Origin: a virus
IMG/VR virus record: IMGVR_UViG_3300003852_000026
Span: 1 to 39,126 of that record
Length of the DNA stretch: 39,126 bases
Strand: one strand, 5' to 3'
The notes under the pieces are model-generated. The model saw nothing but the letters and a program-made list of their open reading frames with translations, searched no databases and had not been told where the DNA came from. A program made the position numbers and the translations under genes. Shown here piece after piece: positions 31,901 to 39,126 of this stretch (positions within the stretch are counted from its first letter, which is position 1; every line of letters begins with the position of its first letter).

Positions 31901-32258
31901 CAATGAAGGTGCGTATGCTTGTTTGACCTGTATCGTTACTTTCGTCTACACCCCAATAGAAAGACTCTTGCGATGTACCTTCAATAGCATCAAACGAAAA
32001 GAAAGTTGAAAATGAATTCGGTGTATGCTCGAGTGGTGTTATTGTAAAGAAATCACTAAGCTTCTTTTTCTTTGTCAAGAACAGATTAGAGAAGTTGTTT
32101 ACCTTGCAGTCTGCAACACCAGACAGGAGCTGACTAAAGTTAAAATTCACCTGCTCATCGCTGTAAAACCCACGGCCTTGTAAATCTGCCGCAGAATCGT
32201 ACGGGTAAATAGGTGTCAACTTCTCAAAAATCTCTGTTGAATATAGCTGTTGATGCAT
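28950..32258 (-). CDS. Large tail or adhesion protein, 1102 aa
   Basis: The largest gene here. The N-terminal 500 residues are unassigned and aromatic-rich. A beta-rich section with propeller-like strands spans about 560-830 (for example IRDFNIDRFDNFWIATDSTLYAY). Two LamG/concanavalin-type segments are likely, near residue 560 and 900-1020 (FTLTIPTSSMGTGYHNLVV; FACFVDGLKMDDIQF; LKNFCIYDDALND). The last 80 residues are helical. It probably contributes to host surface binding. An ATAAATACT motif precedes the ATG. Confidence 0.65.
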   Translation of the reverse strand: MHQQLYSTEIFEKLTPIYPYDSAADLQGRGFYSDEQVNFNFSQLLSGVADCKVNNFSNLFLTKKKKLSDFFTITPLEHTPNSFSTFFSFDAIEGTSQESFYWGVDESNDTGQTSIRTFIEKTPTPQNRNFFDISFIDNMLCKISHEHAGILRYLTLDYTFNLSFAVDAGLDALGVGSPQIFYYFYDKETDLMILYKKIFDFPYYATYNPFTRRIALRQPPTGSNHPYNLNGVMRLRPHSAPTSSYKLDDIRASYTKDFNVELNTADATVASNNFLVNTEYHDITDGHFNVNILSLKNELTPQNNNVQPSEYFTSDKYVSREYNRIFTGAPQLLGDDNISLSYTGKTNMLTFKADAITYFHVPGNIYPYKQLNVNDTDIARCGAVASDHPVKSDKIFKRRGAYKYTSPFGQSTDEANGVFLCSWLSAGVDCKTQPLWVDRYYNPMATTFLEALTSTNINTYITNFSTIVGTVCANTAFFDKPSDLYFEPGVYYAYHHIGTNDIQTYLKTLAPSVIQSGLVNYYVNNTQMYDRVEEVGEFSFDGQQYSTTVSLSSIIHNNRFTISVDLSVPKWTTPFANQFIGNFIKDGIGLFSATDITPFLCFFNLNNLYIYNTDGVLLDTVEFESNIASLSRERNVSDYYVTLDTGNVYRLTTKNTVIGEIIPPTPVGIIDSYHTDNTITMLVSTVSGRSVLDYTLDTSSVTTQTATTLSGVALSACYTTAKINDNIFCLPSSKLHVIGSDIYHMDNDIEIRKWDTVNNIDYPFFQTSVPIRDFNIDRFDNFWIATDSTLYAYTSARQEICNVLINTNGKVPVDVDFINEVTAAGQQNYAIVTTQSITPGDTSITVFRYLDTGIFHSSFTTDNLFPHLMAMQNTSNGDYVRRHSSGYSSDITAKIVVNNIINTNREEFTLTIPTSSMGTGYHNLVVRFDALRGDFACFVDGLKMDDIQFVPGQYTFSKTLDRPIVIGATPFYNSTLPQYLKQKNHYMVGCKLKNFCIYDDALNDSDIVAIANSSKTIPSIVYNMPAGIRSFVDEIERFFKLDVPINKAAHSAVCINVGNIPEELQKLLTARISAKLQNVLPVNTTASIKWVQTAEPYSDGST

Positions 32259-32263
32259 TTATT

Positions 32264-32272
32264 AGTATTTAT
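32264..32272 (-). promoter_or_regulatory. ATAAATACT motif before the 1102-aa gene
   Basis: Minus-strand ATAAATACT, 5 bases before the ATG 32258 (AATAA between). Confidence 0.5.
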
Positions 32273-32285
32273 TACGTGGTATAGT

Positions 32286-34364
32286 CTATGTAGAGCTGCG
32301 AGCCACCTGTAAATGGCTACCAACTACAGTGCGGCCAGCTAGTGAACCAGTTGACGACAACAACCATCTAAAGGACGAATATGCAGATACTCTAGGAACT
32401 CTAATATAACCAACATCGTAATCACCTGGTTGACAGCTATACAGAGTTGTCCATGGTACGCTTATACCACTGCTTGGATATGTTGCTGTACCTTGTATTA
32501 GAGACACGAAGCTCTCACCATATTGAAATGGTGTAAACGTTAACACATTATAAAACCGATCTATCTCCTGTATAATACCATCTTTAAATTCATGTATAAC
32601 CCATGCAGTGTTAGCAGTTGTAGTGGTTGTCCATTGAGATGATTGATCTATACTAAATGCGTTGTTTGCTGTGCTCACATTACCAGATGCGTAATCATGA
32701 CCCTGCGCATAAACAGGTGAGATATGCATACCAATCAATGATACGTCAGTTGGTGTAGGTACTGGAGTCGGTATAGGTGGGGTTGGAGTTGGGGTTGGAT
32801 ATTGGTATGTACCATACAGTGCCAAGTACTTACCCACTACGGTAACACTAGACAGCGAAGCTGTCGATGAAAGCAACCAACGGAATGAGTTGTATGCGCT
32901 AGTCCATGGCACTGGTAAACGAGCAGGGTCAATATAATACAAGCTGCTTGTTGAACTGTATATAGTAGTCCACGGTACACTTAAACCACTGCTTGGATAT
33001 GTAGCAGTTCCTTGAAGGAGTGTAACATAATTACCACTAAGTCCTCCAGTAAAATAGAATCGACCTGTAAACCGATCAACTGCTGCATATTGATTTGGTT
33101 TCATCTCAAATGTTATCCAGGCAGATGGAGCTTTCGTAAATGCATTCCACATAGTAGTGGTATTATCAAATGCATGAAATGCGCTTAACCCAGCCATCTG
33201 AGATGAAGCGTATATATGGCCATACGCATTAACATCTGCAGCTATATTATTAGTACCGTTAAGTGTTCTTACCGGTGTCGGGGTTGGTGTTGGTACAGGT
33301 GTTGCTGTAGGTAGAAAATAACCATACACTTGAATAGCGCTTGCAGCTGATCCAAAATTACTATTAATATTCTTAGATGCATGTTCAATTCTAATACCTC
33401 TGAAAGATGATAGTGAATTTATAATTTGTGGTGATATTCTATCAAAACTAAAAAACGACGCTGCAGTAAGCAGTGGAACGCAGCCGTGATAGTCATGGGG
33501 TGTAGTTGATCGATTATCGTATATAGCCCTAGGATCACCTGAAGTACCGAATACGATTGTATGTATATTTTGACCTTCTTTGTCAGAAGGCATATAAACT
33601 GAACCAGAAAGCTTTTTGATAATAACTTTCTGGTTAACACCAAAATCATACGAAATCCAAGACGTTACTAATGCACTAGATGAGGTTAGGTGCCATGTAT
33701 CAATCCAATAATCACCAACAACTTTATCAAATGCTCTCCAAGCTTCATGTCCAATAAAAGAACCCTCACCTTCTGAATCTGCTGTACCTGAAGGTCTTGA
33801 GTCATCTACCATCTTAGGTATCAGCTCGACTATTACAGGTGTCGGAGTCGGTGTTGGTAGTGGTGTTGATGTTGGTAGCGGTGTAGGAGTCGGAGTAGTA
33901 CCATATATACCAGACAGTTGAAGCATATTTGCCACCACAGTCATACTATTCTGCAGTGGGTTATATGCGCTAACACCCCAGCGGAAGGATCTATAATCAC
34001 CAGGGACGAAGCTATTCTCCCCAGGTAATCCACCTATATAACCACTACTTATTGAATTACTTGATAATGCTAAAACATGCCAATCACCATCTGTTGCAGA
34101 TATAGCTTCTGCAGTAGTACCTTGTAAAAACGTAGTCCAGTTTGCAGCGCTGTTTACATTATCAACATTTAAAAAACCAGACCTCATCCAAGCTGTAACA
34201 GTAAAACCAAAATCGTATGTTACTGCCCAATATGGGTAAACTTTATTAGACGTATAGCCTACCCATGCACCACCTACACCATCAAACGCTTTCCAAGCGG
34301 CGGATGTTGTACCTAATATACTAGTAGCGGATGCTGTTCCAAATGGTGTTGTATTTGATATCAT
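32286..34364 (-). CDS. Multi-module discoidin-like adhesin with Pro-Thr linkers, 692 aa
   Basis: Starts at ATG 34364 (MISNTTPFG), overlapping the upstream stop as ATGA. A longer frame into the upstream Pro-Thr repeat is out of frame with that gene and is an artefact. Four globular modules of about 130-170 residues each begin with an A-W/F-x-A-F-D-type motif (AWKAFDG; AWRAFDK; AFHAFDN; ANNAFSI). They have discoidin/F5-8C-like features and are joined by linkers such as [19 protein letters not shown]. Modules 3 and 4 share [12 protein letters not shown] and SFRWLLSST. Carbohydrate binding is inferred from the fold pattern. Confidence 0.68.
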   Translation of the reverse strand: MISNTTPFGTASATSILGTTSAAWKAFDGVGGAWVGYTSNKVYPYWAVTYDFGFTVTAWMRSGFLNVDNVNSAANWTTFLQGTTAEAISATDGDWHVLALSSNSISSGYIGGLPGENSFVPGDYRSFRWGVSAYNPLQNSMTVVANMLQLSGIYGTTPTPTPLPTSTPLPTPTPTPVIVELIPKMVDDSRPSGTADSEGEGSFIGHEAWRAFDKVVGDYWIDTWHLTSSSALVTSWISYDFGVNQKVIIKKLSGSVYMPSDKEGQNIHTIVFGTSGDPRAIYDNRSTTPHDYHGCVPLLTAASFFSFDRISPQIINSLSSFRGIRIEHASKNINSNFGSAASAIQVYGYFLPTATPVPTPTPTPVRTLNGTNNIAADVNAYGHIYASSQMAGLSAFHAFDNTTTMWNAFTKAPSAWITFEMKPNQYAAVDRFTGRFYFTGGLSGNYVTLLQGTATYPSSGLSVPWTTIYSSTSSLYYIDPARLPVPWTSAYNSFRWLLSSTASLSSVTVVGKYLALYGTYQYPTPTPTPPIPTPVPTPTDVSLIGMHISPVYAQGHDYASGNVSTANNAFSIDQSSQWTTTTTANTAWVIHEFKDGIIQEIDRFYNVLTFTPFQYGESFVSLIQGTATYPSSGISVPWTTLYSCQPGDYDVGYIRVPRVSAYSSFRWLLSSTGSLAGRTVVGSHLQVARSST

Positions 34365-35497
34365 GGAATTAACGGATAAGGGGTTTGCGACACTGTCGGT
34401 GTCGGAGTCGGAGTTGGTGGTACCGCTGTTGGTGTCGGTGGTATCGCTGTCGCAGTAGGTACTGGTGTTGCAGTAGGTACTGGTGTCGGTGTAGGCGGAA
34501 TCTCCGTTGGTGTAGCTGTCGGACCTACCCACGGTGTAGGTGTAGGTACTATATCAGTCGCTGTTGGAGTAGGTGTTGCTGTTGGAGTAGGTGTTGCAGT
34601 TGGAGTAGGTGTAGGAGTCTCAGTTGGTGTTGGAGTAGGTGTCTCAGTCGCTGTTGGTGTAGGTGTAGGCGTCTCAGTTGGTGTTGGTGTAGGAGTCTCA
34701 GTCGCTGTTGGTGTAGGTGTTGCAGTTGGTGGTGGTAATGTAGGTGTAGGTAGTGGTGTCGCTGTTGGCATTGGAGTAGGTGTAGGACCATACGAGATTT
34801 TTAATTTCGTAGCTGCTAACAAATCATCACTTTCAACCTCGAACATACACATTGAGTTACTACCTCTAGCTGCTGATAGCTGTGATACAGAAACAATATG
34901 AACATTATCTATATCGTAAATTGAATTAGGGTAGACTGTAACACTGTAGTAGTAAAATATCTGAGTCATATCACCGCATAAAGCTGTGATCGCAGGTGTA
35001 TATGTTATTGGATTTGATGATGCATAATACACGAATGACTGAGGTAACTGTGTTGGTGAGTTTATGTTTGTTTCACCGAAAAATACTTGATCTGAAAAAT
35101 CAATATAGTGATTTAGAATTGGTCGATTAACTACAATTGCTTCCTCACCGTTTCCTGGTTCATATATAATTTTGAGTACGTCGTGCTGTGATGTATCAAT
35201 ACCAGAGGGTACAAATGTTATTGTAGTATCACCTTTGATTGTTATCTGTGGTATATATTGGGTTTGATTAACCACCTGGTAACCCCACGGAAAGAATTCT
35301 CCACCACACACATAAGATGTAAATGTTGTATCAATATAACTACCTGTATCTGGATCGCTCCAGAAACCACCAAAAGCAGATAAACCTCTATAATCAACTT
35401 CACCAAGAACTGGGTCTCTGAAGAACCACGCGTCTAGCACACTCGGCTGAATTGCAGAGAGTGCTGAACTTGTCAACGTGATGAAAAGTGTCTTCAT
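34361..35497 (-). CDS. Tail protein with long Pro-Thr stalk, 378 aa
   Basis: An N-terminal domain of about 240 residues, beta-rich and unassigned, is followed by about 130 residues of [10 protein letters not shown] repeats with almost no other residues. This resembles a mucin-like stalk. The DNA of the stalk is a tandem repeat. The neighbour 32286 gene starts within its stop codon, so the two are made together and may form one appendage. The ATG lies after TATTATAAC, without a Shine-Dalgarno sequence. Confidence 0.62.
   Translation of the reverse strand: MKTLFITLTSSALSAIQPSVLDAWFFRDPVLGEVDYRGLSAFGGFWSDPDTGSYIDTTFTSYVCGGEFFPWGYQVVNQTQYIPQITIKGDTTITFVPSGIDTSQHDVLKIIYEPGNGEEAIVVNRPILNHYIDFSDQVFFGETNINSPTQLPQSFVYYASSNPITYTPAITALCGDMTQIFYYYSVTVYPNSIYDIDNVHIVSVSQLSAARGSNSMCMFEVESDDLLAATKLKISYGPTPTPMPTATPLPTPTLPPPTATPTPTATETPTPTPTETPTPTPTATETPTPTPTETPTPTPTATPTPTATPTPTATDIVPTPTPWVGPTATPTEIPPTPTPVPTATPVPTATAIPPTPTAVPPTPTPTPTVSQTPYPLIP
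34368..34785 (-). repeat. Pro-Thr coding tandem repeat
   Basis: Imperfect units of 6-18 bases built from CCTACTCCAACA-like words encode the Pro-Thr stalk. Shorter tracts of the same type occur near 28700-28750, 32740-32800, 33270-33310 and 33830-33900. Confidence 0.75.
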
Positions 35498-35518
35498 GTT
35501 ATAATACTTAATGTAGAG

Positions 35519-36115
35519 CTAGAGCCATGACCCAGCGTTTTTGTGCTGTCCATACTGAAAAAGTTTACGTTCTTTATATGGATATTCAAAATATACATGG
35601 CTGTTTGCTTTATAGTCTGTTCGCCCTTCAAGAGCATTCGTCAAAAACATGGGACCTGCAAAATTTAAAACATCTGTAGTGTTCTGAATTTTGGGGACAT
35701 ATTCTATCTTACTAACAATATCCTCCACGCACAATGTACCTGGTCGACTATAAAAGATACTATTCGTAAGAAGTGGTGAGTCTGATTCGTGAAAAAATAT
35801 AGTAGATAGCTTAGTTTGGTTTATCAAACTTTCAACATTACGAAACCACTCAATGTCAAGATCCGCATACAACCCACCGAGTTTATGTATAATACATAAT
35901 CTAGCTAAATCCGATCGTGCAATCGGCCATTTAATACATGAAAGGTATGCTGGATATAAAACCGGGAAGAAAGTTTCTATAAACCTCTCAATGCGCTCAT
36001 TGTTCCACAAAACAACTTCCCAGTTGGGGTGTAATGATTTAAATGAAGACTGGTACACAGCAGCATATGGCGGTATCTCGTTACCTATCCAAATTTGATG
36101 TAAAGTCTTAACCAT
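35519..36115 (-). CDS. GT32-like glycosyltransferase
   Basis: 198 residues. HQIWIG near the N-terminus and RSDLARLCIIHKLGGLYADLDIEWF (about 68-92) match the DXD sugar-transferase family (Gly_transf_sug, GT32). ADLD supplies the DXD-type nucleotide-sugar/metal site. It would move a sugar onto an acceptor from a sugar nucleotide. It lies directly downstream of the Pro-Thr adhesins on the same strand and shares a 13-base divergent promoter region with the radical SAM gene at 36129. The acceptor is unknown. Confidence 0.78.
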   Translation of the reverse strand: MVKTLHQIWIGNEIPPYAAVYQSSFKSLHPNWEVVLWNNERIERFIETFFPVLYPAYLSCIKWPIARSDLARLCIIHKLGGLYADLDIEWFRNVESLINQTKLSTIFFHESDSPLLTNSIFYSRPGTLCVEDIVSKIEYVPKIQNTTDVLNFAGPMFLTNALEGRTDYKANSHVYFEYPYKERKLFQYGQHKNAGSWL

Positions 36116-36128
36116 TGTAGCTATTTAC
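36116..36128. promoter_or_regulatory. 13-base divergent spacer
   Basis: TGTAGCTATTTAC separates two divergent ATG codons. Minus reads GTAAATAGCTACA. No Shine-Dalgarno sequence is possible for either gene here, and promoter elements must lie inside the coding regions. Confidence 0.5.
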
Positions 36129-37109
36129 ATGGTAACTGTAAATATTCAAATGTACGAGGCAGACAGCATCGAGATAGATATAACAGAGCACTGTAACTTA
36201 CGCTGCGCTCAGTGTACTCATAATGCTCCTTATTTTAAAACATCAGACACCCACTATACTCTTGAGCAATTTAAGAAAGATATAGATATCTTATCTAACA
36301 AAATACATTTCAATGCTATTAGACTGGTTGGTGGTGAACCGCTGCTGAACAATGATTTAGTAGAGATGCTTGAACACATCACAAATTCAAAAATAACTAA
36401 TCAAATTGTTCTTGTGACGAATGGTATACTGTTAAGTGACACACCTCGCAGAGTATTTGAGCTAGTAAGCAGCGTGAGAGTTAACATCTACCCACTTTCA
36501 GCTGATAAGATGCAGTCAGTAAAAGATGGTGTATTGTCGTTACGATCCTCTCACCCAGAATTAGACGTTATAACTAATGTAACAAATTACTTTTCAAAAA
36601 CTAACACAATAGAAAAGATAACAGATGAAGCTCTCGTTAATAAAATCTACAGTAAGTGTATAGCCCGAGTTGACGGGTTCAATTTATTCAATGGCAGAAT
36701 TTATAGATGCTATGCATCTCGACGGAAATACAAATACCTAAAACAGCATCAGCATCTAATAAAGGATGATTTTGAATATCTAAACAACCCGGACTTAGAC
36801 GCGATACGAATTACGACTGAAACATCTGACAAGGATTTTCATGACTTCTTCGTCCAATCTGCACCGCCTGTAGCGTGCCAGTGGTGTTTAGGGTGCTCGG
36901 GAAAACAATTGCCTCACAAGCAGTTACAAGACTTCACTAATGACATTGCAACCCTTAAAGATCTTGATTTTAAAGCGGGTGAAGCTTATTTGAGTAATTG
37001 TATACTGAGTTGGTCACATCTAAAACCGTCGTCCTTAAAGAATAACCCATTCTTTAAGATGGAGCATGTAAAGGAATACTATAAATACTTTACCACATCG
37101 CCGTTCTAA
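36129..37109 (+). CDS. Radical SAM protein
   Basis: 326 residues. HCNLRCAQC (about residues 19-27) is the CxxxCxxC 4Fe-4S/SAM motif; RLVGGEPLL follows at about 63. The C-terminal CQWCLGC supplies extra Cys for an auxiliary cluster or Zn site, as in twitch/SPASM-type enzymes. It would generate a 5'-deoxyadenosyl radical for modification of a peptide, sugar or nucleoside. It is convergent with another radical SAM gene (20-base overlap) and divergent from the glycosyltransferase. Confidence 0.8.
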   Translation: MVTVNIQMYEADSIEIDITEHCNLRCAQCTHNAPYFKTSDTHYTLEQFKKDIDILSNKIHFNAIRLVGGEPLLNNDLVEMLEHITNSKITNQIVLVTNGILLSDTPRRVFELVSSVRVNIYPLSADKMQSVKDGVLSLRSSHPELDVITNVTNYFSKTNTIEKITDEALVNKIYSKCIARVDGFNLFNGRIYRCYASRRKYKYLKQHQHLIKDDFEYLNNPDLDAIRITTETSDKDFHDFFVQSAPPVACQWCLGCSGKQLPHKQLQDFTNDIATLKDLDFKAGEAYLSNCILSWSHLKPSSLKNNPFFKMEHVKEYYKYFTTSPF

Positions 37110-38241
37110 ACTCAGGAAATACATCTAGGTAATTAAATTTGTCGTTTTGATTTTGCATAAACGCTTCGAACTTCTCTTTTGAAATATTATTCGGTCTAAG
37201 CAATATTTGCTGAATGTGTGTAATTTTCTCCGGTACAGTCATAAGATTAAGCTCCTTATCAGTACATTCACCTAGGTACGCTTTGTACTCGTCAAGCTTC
37301 TTGTACGCTAACACTTTTAGCTTTGACGGCATTACATTTACTGACAGCTCTTCCGGGTTTGTTAGGCAATATAATCTCAAATTGTCCTTTGTCAGGTACC
37401 CCTTTTCAATCCAGTCCTTATGAAAGTCGAACAGGTTTAAAACACTTAAATTTGTAACAGTTGGCTGTGCAGCAAACTTGATGTTCGGGTAGTTGCACAT
37501 TGCTTCTCTATTTGCCTCTATCTGATTCCAATTAGCCCCTCTACGTATATACTCTAACCGTGTTCCACTACAATCTAGACTACCGAAGATCTTTACATTC
37601 TTGAAGTTGTTGAGTAGCTCATACATATTGCGACCTTTATACATATAACCACTCATATTCGTAGAGAACTGAACCTCTATATCAGAGCGGCCTTGCTCTA
37701 ATAACAGGTCGAGTAAGCTATAAAAACTCTCGTTTAAGTGTGGTTCACCACCTACTAGATATAAAATATCTAGTTCTTTAAGTGTTTCTTTGGCAACTGA
37801 CAATAATTCTTCAGTTGTCTTAAAACAGGTCTTTAGTTTTGCTCCATCAAACATTGTGCTGTGTTGACTGCTGCAATAGAGGCACTTGAAATTACAGATA
37901 TTAGACACATTTATCTCCCAGCATTTGAGATTATATGCAAATGTACCGTCTTCCTGTGTATTTTTAAAATATTCAGTTTGCAAATCTTGATACTTCTGCG
38001 GAGCAAGGTGTTTAAACGGCTGCTTACCGTCTATGCAGTGTCGTTTGCAAACCTCGGGCATTTGTCCATTTTTAAGCTGCTGCCTCAGCTTTTTTATTGT
38101 CGGTGAATTAAACAACGCTTCAGGAGACTCTGATGTTAGGCCAACTTTATACTCTTCCTCTCCGAACACCTTACAACACGGATAAGCGTAACCATCCGTG
38201 TGGTATATTAGATGAAACCAAGGAAAAATACAAGTAGACAT
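37090..38241 (-). CDS. Radical SAM/SPASM-like protein
   Basis: 383 residues. ICNFKCLYC (about residues 113-121) is the CxxxCxxC motif, followed by VGGEPH at about 163. An N-terminal segment FPWFHLIYHTDGYAYPCCKV with a later CKRHC looks like a SPASM-type region placed before the core; this permuted order occurs in some radical SAM families. It could work on the same substrate as the 36129 enzyme. An ATAAATACT motif (38245-38253) precedes the start. Confidence 0.78.
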   Translation of the reverse strand: MSTCIFPWFHLIYHTDGYAYPCCKVFGEEEYKVGLTSESPEALFNSPTIKKLRQQLKNGQMPEVCKRHCIDGKQPFKHLAPQKYQDLQTEYFKNTQEDGTFAYNLKCWEINVSNICNFKCLYCSSQHSTMFDGAKLKTCFKTTEELLSVAKETLKELDILYLVGGEPHLNESFYSLLDLLLEQGRSDIEVQFSTNMSGYMYKGRNMYELLNNFKNVKIFGSLDCSGTRLEYIRRGANWNQIEANREAMCNYPNIKFAAQPTVTNLSVLNLFDFHKDWIEKGYLTKDNLRLYCLTNPEELSVNVMPSKLKVLAYKKLDEYKAYLGECTDKELNLMTVPEKITHIQQILLRPNNISKEKFEAFMQNQNDKFNYLDVFPEFRTAMW

Positions 38242-38244
38242 GTA

Positions 38245-38253
38245 AGTATTTAT
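38245..38253 (-). promoter_or_regulatory. ATAAATACT motif between divergent genes
   Basis: ATAAATACT on the minus strand, 3 bases before ATG 38241; the divergent gene starts at 38257. Confidence 0.5.
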
Positions 38254-38256
38254 CGG

Positions 38257-39009
38257 ATGTATAAAGAATATCGAGTTTTGAAAGAATCTGAAAAGCTTAA
38301 GGGTTTTATCAGGTTTATAAACATTTTACCATCTACCGGTAAGCGTAAATTACTAGGTATCGGTATTAGTGACTCTATTACTTTAAAATATTATGCCGAG
38401 CTAGACAAAGCTGATGACGTGTTACAAAGCGACTTCTTCCACATCTCTACAGCAAATTCATTTAAGCTTTACAGTACTCATCAGGCTAGGGAATATGAAT
38501 CCAGTCTGGCTATTGGCATAAAGATTAGTAAAGATACCGTTACAAAATATTTTCACGTTAAGGTTACACCTGGTACTATCATTCCGAATTATGAATCTCA
38601 GTTGTGGTTTTTTAAAATACTCAAAATAGATCCGATAACATTACCTATTGGAATATCTGGTGAAATACAACAGACTAATTGCAGAGCATGTATACCACCT
38701 TTAAAGCTTAAAAGTTATTACTATCTGCGAACACCTGAAACTGTAGAGCGTTTTATAGCTTTCAAAAGGTTAAATGTTGACCCGTTATTAGTAGATCACA
38801 TTGAAATGTATGCCACGGATACAGATTTTAAATATAATCTCATCTTTAAGGAAGCAGATACTGAAGTAGCTATGTCTGTTTTAACTGAGCGTGAAAAACA
38901 GATTGTTAAAGATCTTCAGCCGGAGATAAATCGACCCATATTATACGCAGGGCGGACAGCCAAGGAAGCTACTGTGTATTACTCTTTAACTAACAATAGT
39001 ACGCTGTAA
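38257..39009 (+). CDS. Hypothetical protein, 250 aa
   Basis: Not recognised. ATG 38257 (MYKEYRVLKESEKL) is chosen since an earlier in-frame ATG at 38212 lies inside the radical SAM gene. The N-terminal half is basic, with TGKRKLLGIGISDS; the rest is a mixed alpha/beta fold without Cys clusters apart from CRACIPP. The gene is divergent from the radical SAM gene and its end overlaps the partial gene at 38986. Confidence 0.58.
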   Translation: MYKEYRVLKESEKLKGFIRFINILPSTGKRKLLGIGISDSITLKYYAELDKADDVLQSDFFHISTANSFKLYSTHQAREYESSLAIGIKISKDTVTKYFHVKVTPGTIIPNYESQLWFFKILKIDPITLPIGISGEIQQTNCRACIPPLKLKSYYYLRTPETVERFIAFKRLNVDPLLVDHIEMYATDTDFKYNLIFKEADTEVAMSVLTEREKQIVKDLQPEINRPILYAGRTAKEATVYYSLTNNSTL

Positions 39010-39126
39010 CATAAATGCCTCTGCATATGGGTGTGCAATCTCACCACCACGTTTAATAGCATAAGCTCTGATATATTCTGAATCTCGCAAACGACTGTAT
39101 TCTCCTGGGTAACACTTCATTGCATC
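38986..39126 (-). CDS. Partial hypothetical protein, 3' end only
   Basis: A minus-strand frame is open from the window edge to TAA at 38986-38988. The visible 46 residues read DAMKCYPGEYSRLRDSEYI and on to a helical end (PYAEAFMLQRTIVS). The 5' part lies outside the window. It overlaps the convergent 38257 gene by 24 bases. No family recognised. Confidence 0.5.
   Translation of the reverse strand, partial: DAMKCYPGEYSRLRDSEYIRAYAIKRGGEIAHPYAEAFMLQRTIVS

Noticed and set aside
34365-34532. N-terminal extension of the 692-aa adhesin
   Set aside because: It reads the Pro-Thr repeat of the upstream gene in the wrong frame.
34385-34791. CRISPR array in the repeat-rich region
   Set aside because: Units are short, contiguous and coding for Pro-Thr; there are no regular spacers.
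35519-36115. DNA base glucosyltransferase (T4 type)
   Set aside because: The DXD context RSDLARL...GGLYADLD is of the GT32 sugar-transferase family, not the T4 alpha/beta-glucosyltransferase fold.

Overview
The window looks like part of a large tailed phage (Caudoviricetes) of a Gram-negative bacterium. Reasons: a structural block with an S74-chaperone tail fibre, a lysozyme next to an inner/outer-membrane spanin pair, dCMP deaminase, a RadA-like ATPase, a PD-(D/E)XK exonuclease, and a tRNA array invaded by homing endonucleases. The family is not identified. A TATAAATA/ATAAATACT motif before several genes resembles T4-type late promoters. Most start codons have no Shine-Dalgarno sequence, and two strong promoters sit so close to ATG that their transcripts should be leaderless.

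Layout. (1) 1-5606: a minus-strand tRNA array with three zinc-finger/PD-(D/E)XK-type endonuclease genes, a promoter at its head (5495-5523) and terminators. Eight tRNAs fold cleanly: Tyr, fMet, Ala, Glu, Ile, Lys, Trp, Gly. None of these eight has a standard TTCRANY T-loop. Other tRNA-like units carry TTCGAAT or TTCAAAT but are interrupted, expanded or partial. (2) 5607-12994: small unknown genes, a first MoxR AAA+/VWA-metallopeptidase pair (6853-9620), a small HExxH protein and a RadA-like ATPase. (3) 12995-17584: a second three-gene module of MoxR ATPase, VWA protein with a long Gly/Glu/Lys low-complexity arm, and HExxH protein. (4) 17629-20030: small plus-strand genes and a 458-aa unknown. 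(5) 20007-23364: lysis genes, dCMP deaminase and a RecB/Cas4-like nuclease. (6) 23406-35497: adsorption and tail structural proteins, including beta-propeller, LamG-like and discoidin-like modules joined by Pro-Thr linkers. (7) 35519-39126: a GT32-like glycosyltransferase, two radical SAM proteins and unknown genes.

How the parts may work together: the tRNAs, including an initiator, would support translation of leaderless or SD-less mRNAs. The two MoxR/VWA modules probably remodel proteins during infection. The Pro-Thr-rich adhesins next to a sugar transferase and radical SAM enzymes suggest a modified virion surface. These functional links are inference; gene identities rest on motifs read by eye.
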